Below are positions 61,829 through 64,000 of a stretch of DNA of 64,000 bases, one piece after another (positions within the stretch are counted from its first letter, which is position 1; the number at the start of each line of letters is the position of its first letter). A program made the translations under genes and the position numbers. Under the pieces are notes generated by a model that saw only the letters and a list, made by a program, of their open reading frames with translations, had not been told where the DNA came from and did not search any database. Source of the stretch: Streptomyces sp. NBC_01481 (lineage in GTDB: Bacteria > Actinomycetota > Actinomycetes > Streptomycetales > Streptomycetaceae); assembly GCF_026339995.1 (NCBI RefSeq), contig NZ_JAPEPT010000004.1, positions 1-64,000 on the forward strand, written 5' to 3'.

Positions 61829-64000
61829 ATGCAGATGCTCGATTTTGAACTGGAGATCAACGCTGGCGCCGGCTGTAGGTACCCGGTTTCTGCTCGCGCG
61901 CCCGGCGGGGACGCTGCCACCAGCATGGGTCTACCACTGGAGATTAAGGAACTGGATCATCAGCTTGCCGTGATCAACGAGGCGGTGCTCGCATCCTCTG
62001 CGATTGCGCGCCGTGTAGCCACCGGCGACGAGGAACCGGTGCAGTTGCTTGGTCGGCAATTGTTTGACTCCCTGATTTCCGGTGACGTCCGCGCCTTGTA
62101 TGTGGCTAGCGCCCAGCGGGCTCGCGAAGAAGGGGCGGTTCTGCGGCTGGTGCTGCGCATCCGCCCGCCGGAACTGGCCCGGCTACCGTGGGAGTTCCTC
62201 TTCGACTCGGGTCGACAGGACTACCTGGGCCTGAGCCTCCCTCTGGTTCGCTATCCTCAGGTGATGGCCCCACTGCAGCCGCTGCAGGTCGCCGCGCCGT
62301 TGCGGGTCCTCGGAATGGTGGCCCGCCCTGGGGACCAGGACGCGCTGGAGGTTGACGACGAGCAGCGGCGGCTGCGCGCCGCACTGGCAGGGTTGGAACG
62401 CGACGGCTTGGTCCAGCTCGCATGGGTGGACGGACAAACGTATGGCGACTTGGAAGATGCCCTGGACCACGGTCCCTGGCACGCCTTCCATTTCGTTGGC
62501 CATGGCGGCTACGACCCAGACAGCGACGAGGGCACCATCGCTCTTGTCGGCGAGCATGGTCGCACCGACTCCATCGGCGCCGATGACCTGAGTCGGCTAC
62601 TGGGTGATCACTTCACGCTGCGGCTGGTGGTGCTCAACGCCTGTGACACCGGGCGGGGCAGCGCCCTGGACGTGTTCTCCAGCACCGCTGGCGCGCTGGT
62701 CCGCCGGGGTATTCCGGCCGTGGTGGCCATGCAGTTCGCGATTAGCGACCCAGCCGCAATCCGGTTCGCGCAGACTTTTTACCAGTACGTGGCCAAGCGA
62801 TTGCCGGTAGATGCCAGCGTCATGCGCGCCCGGCGGGCGTTGCGGCGCGCCAAGAAGGACACCCTGGAGTGGGGCACCCCGGTGCTGTACCTGCGCGCAC
62901 CAGACGGTCGCGTCTTCGACGCTACCCCCGCCCCATCCTGGCGTGCCCCGGCGACATCGTCGTCACCGTCTCACCACCCCCGAGAGCCGACGGGTACACC
63001 CGAAGCGGAGTCGCTGTACAACCAGGCGCTGGCGGCGTACTGGACCGAACGGTGGGACCACGCAGTAGAGCTACTGCGTCAAGTCCTCGCCCATCAGCCG
63101 GACCACTCTGACGCCACGGGCAAGCTAGAACACGCCCGCCGCCAGCAGCAGTTAGCGAACTGCTACGCAGAAGCCACCGCGGCCGCTGACACTGGCGATT
63201 GGGAGCGAGCCGTTGCTGGGTATGGAATCGTTGCTGACGCCGATGCCGGATACCTGGACGCCCGCGTGCGGCTGGAGAACGCGCGCCGCCAGCAGCAGCT
63301 CGCCCAATTGCACAGCGAGATACGCAGGCTGTACCAGGCCGGGCAGTGGGAAGCCGTGCTCAGGATCGCTGATCGCACGCGCGCCCTGGACCCGAACGTC
63401 GATGACCCCGATGGGCTGGTCACGTCAGCGCGCGTCGAGTTCGCCAAAGCTCACCAGGCCACGCAACCCGCCACCGACTATGACGAGGGGGTCAGATTGT
63501 TGCAGGCGGGCACGTGGCAGCAGGCATTGGACAAGCTCGAGCAGGTCATGCGGCTTGATCCCGACTATCGGGACACCGCGATGTTGGTAGCCCGGGCCCG
63601 TCAAGAAGTTACCGGCCCCCCGCCCCTGGCCCAGAGCCCGTCTCCTCCAGCCCGCGCACCGCGCGCCCTACTGGTGGTACGTCATGCAAAGACCGTAGGT
63701 GCAGTGGCTTTCAGCCCAGATGGCCGCTGGTTAGCAACTGGTGGCCACGACAAGACCGTCTGCCTCTGGGACACCACAAGCGGACAGGAGCTTTTGCGGG
63801 TGCCACACAAGGGTCTACTCGGCTGGGTCAACGCGGTTGCATTCAGTCCTGATGGCCGATGGCTAGCCACGTGTTCAGGCACGAACACGGCCTGGATTTG
63901 GGATGCGGCAAACGCAGAGGAGCACCTTCGCCTGGTGCATGACGGTGTTTTGAGCGAAGTCGACGCATTGGCTTTCAGCCCCGACGGCCGCCAGCTGGCC
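61829..64000 (+). CDS. CHAT-domain protease with TPR-like middle and WD40 repeats (3' end outside window)
   Basis: 724 codons are visible. The CHAT caspase-like peptidase domain covers about 90-385 with catalytic His225 (HFVGHGGYD) and Cys272 (VLNACDTGRGS), and VRRGIPAVVAMQF typical of the fold. A helical repeat region follows at about 395-590 with recurring WEAVLxxAxxxL-like phrases (WTERWDHAVELL, GQWEAVLRIAD, GTWQQALDKLEQV). From about 605 WD40 repeats begin: VAFSPDGRWLATGGHDKTV, VCLWDTTSGQEL and two more starting. CHAT proteases are executed on by sensor domains in bacterial immunity and cell-death systems. Codon use is atypical and two Leu are TTA (residues 442 and 635). GGGGG lies five bases before the ATG. 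Confidence 0.9.
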   Translation, partial: MQMLDFELEINAGAGCRYPVSARAPGGDAATSMGLPLEIKELDHQLAVINEAVLASSAIARRVATGDEEPVQLLGRQLFDSLISGDVRALYVASAQRAREEGAVLRLVLRIRPPELARLPWEFLFDSGRQDYLGLSLPLVRYPQVMAPLQPLQVAAPLRVLGMVARPGDQDALEVDDEQRRLRAALAGLERDGLVQLAWVDGQTYGDLEDALDHGPWHAFHFVGHGGYDPDSDEGTIALVGEHGRTDSIGADDLSRLLGDHFTLRLVVLNACDTGRGSALDVFSSTAGALVRRGIPAVVAMQFAISDPAAIRFAQTFYQYVAKRLPVDASVMRARRALRRAKKDTLEWGTPVLYLRAPDGRVFDATPAPSWRAPATSSSPSHHPREPTGTPEAESLYNQALAAYWTERWDHAVELLRQVLAHQPDHSDATGKLEHARRQQQLANCYAEATAAADTGDWERAVAGYGIVADADAGYLDARVRLENARRQQQLAQLHSEIRRLYQAGQWEAVLRIADRTRALDPNVDDPDGLVTSARVEFAKAHQATQPATDYDEGVRLLQAGTWQQALDKLEQVMRLDPDYRDTAMLVARARQEVTGPPPLAQSPSPPARAPRALLVVRHAKTVGAVAFSPDGRWLATGGHDKTVCLWDTTSGQELLRVPHKGLLGWVNAVAFSPDGRWLATCSGTNTAWIWDAANAEEHLRLVHDGVLSEVDALAFSPDGRQLA

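Overview
The window is high-GC actinobacterial DNA, almost certainly a Streptomyces or close relative. Nearly every coding frame has G or C at the third codon position. There is a DasR-type dre site before nagB, there are rare TTA (bldA-type) leucine codons, class F and LAETG sortase biology, a partner-switching sigma factor locus, a contractile-injection tail sheath, and the palindromic intergenic repeats common in Streptomyces chromosomes. Gene order mixes both strands with short operons, and no rRNA, tRNA, CRISPR array or replication origin was found.

Layout. 0-12.4 kb: a leftward tail sheath gene cut by the window edge, an APC permease, a flavohemoprotein-like enzyme, nagB with its dre operator, a hydrolase, a sortase with a membrane-anchored surface candidate, the dhaKLM operon with a coupled 49-codon frame, a MepB-family gene and an SRPBCC-like gene. 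12.8-20.5 kb: a redox/dormancy-like block of universal stress protein, DUF4389 membrane protein, zinc alcohol dehydrogenase, cyclic-nucleotide-domain protein, flavodoxin, polyphosphate kinase 2 and phosphoketolase. Three of its promoters carry paired GGG-N8-CCC boxes of the DevR/OsdR kind. 20.6-30 kb: small and large membrane proteins, a PAS-GAF-PP2C-ATPase regulator, a VOC protein, an LCP wall enzyme, a Tat-exported phospholipase C and a PHP phosphoesterase.

30-45.6 kb is a stress-signalling hub. It holds two SigB/F-family sigma factors, a STAS antagonist, two RsbW-like ATPases, a HAMP-repeat hybrid histidine kinase and an ANTAR-GAF-PAS-PP2C phosphatase, mixed with small stress-type proteins (DUF5133, DUF2795, DUF6458, DUF6328) and a transketolase. 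Three promoters match GnnT-N15-GGGTAC, the SigB-type pattern, so the locus probably feeds its own sigma factors. 45.8-52 kb: an LAETG surface protein, then a leftward organosulfur operon (binding protein, ATPase, permease, flavin monooxygenase, TauD-like dioxygenase). That operon is preceded by an unlisted 27-residue leader peptide ending in a Ser-Ala-Leu-Cys segment and an attenuator-like inverted repeat.

52-60.6 kb: a 1160-residue exported phosphodiester glycosidase/metallophosphoesterase, an intergenic palindromic repeat, an ATP-grasp protein, a 3-hydroxyisobutyryl-CoA hydrolase-like gene, a beta-lactamase-like esterase and an acyl-CoA dehydrogenase. 60.6-61.8 kb is decayed sequence with gene fragments and a strong hairpin. 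The window ends inside a CHAT protease-WD40 gene whose codon use (two TTA codons, frequent TTG, CTA, GCA, GTA) differs from everything upstream, which suggests an acquired accessory segment continuing to the right.
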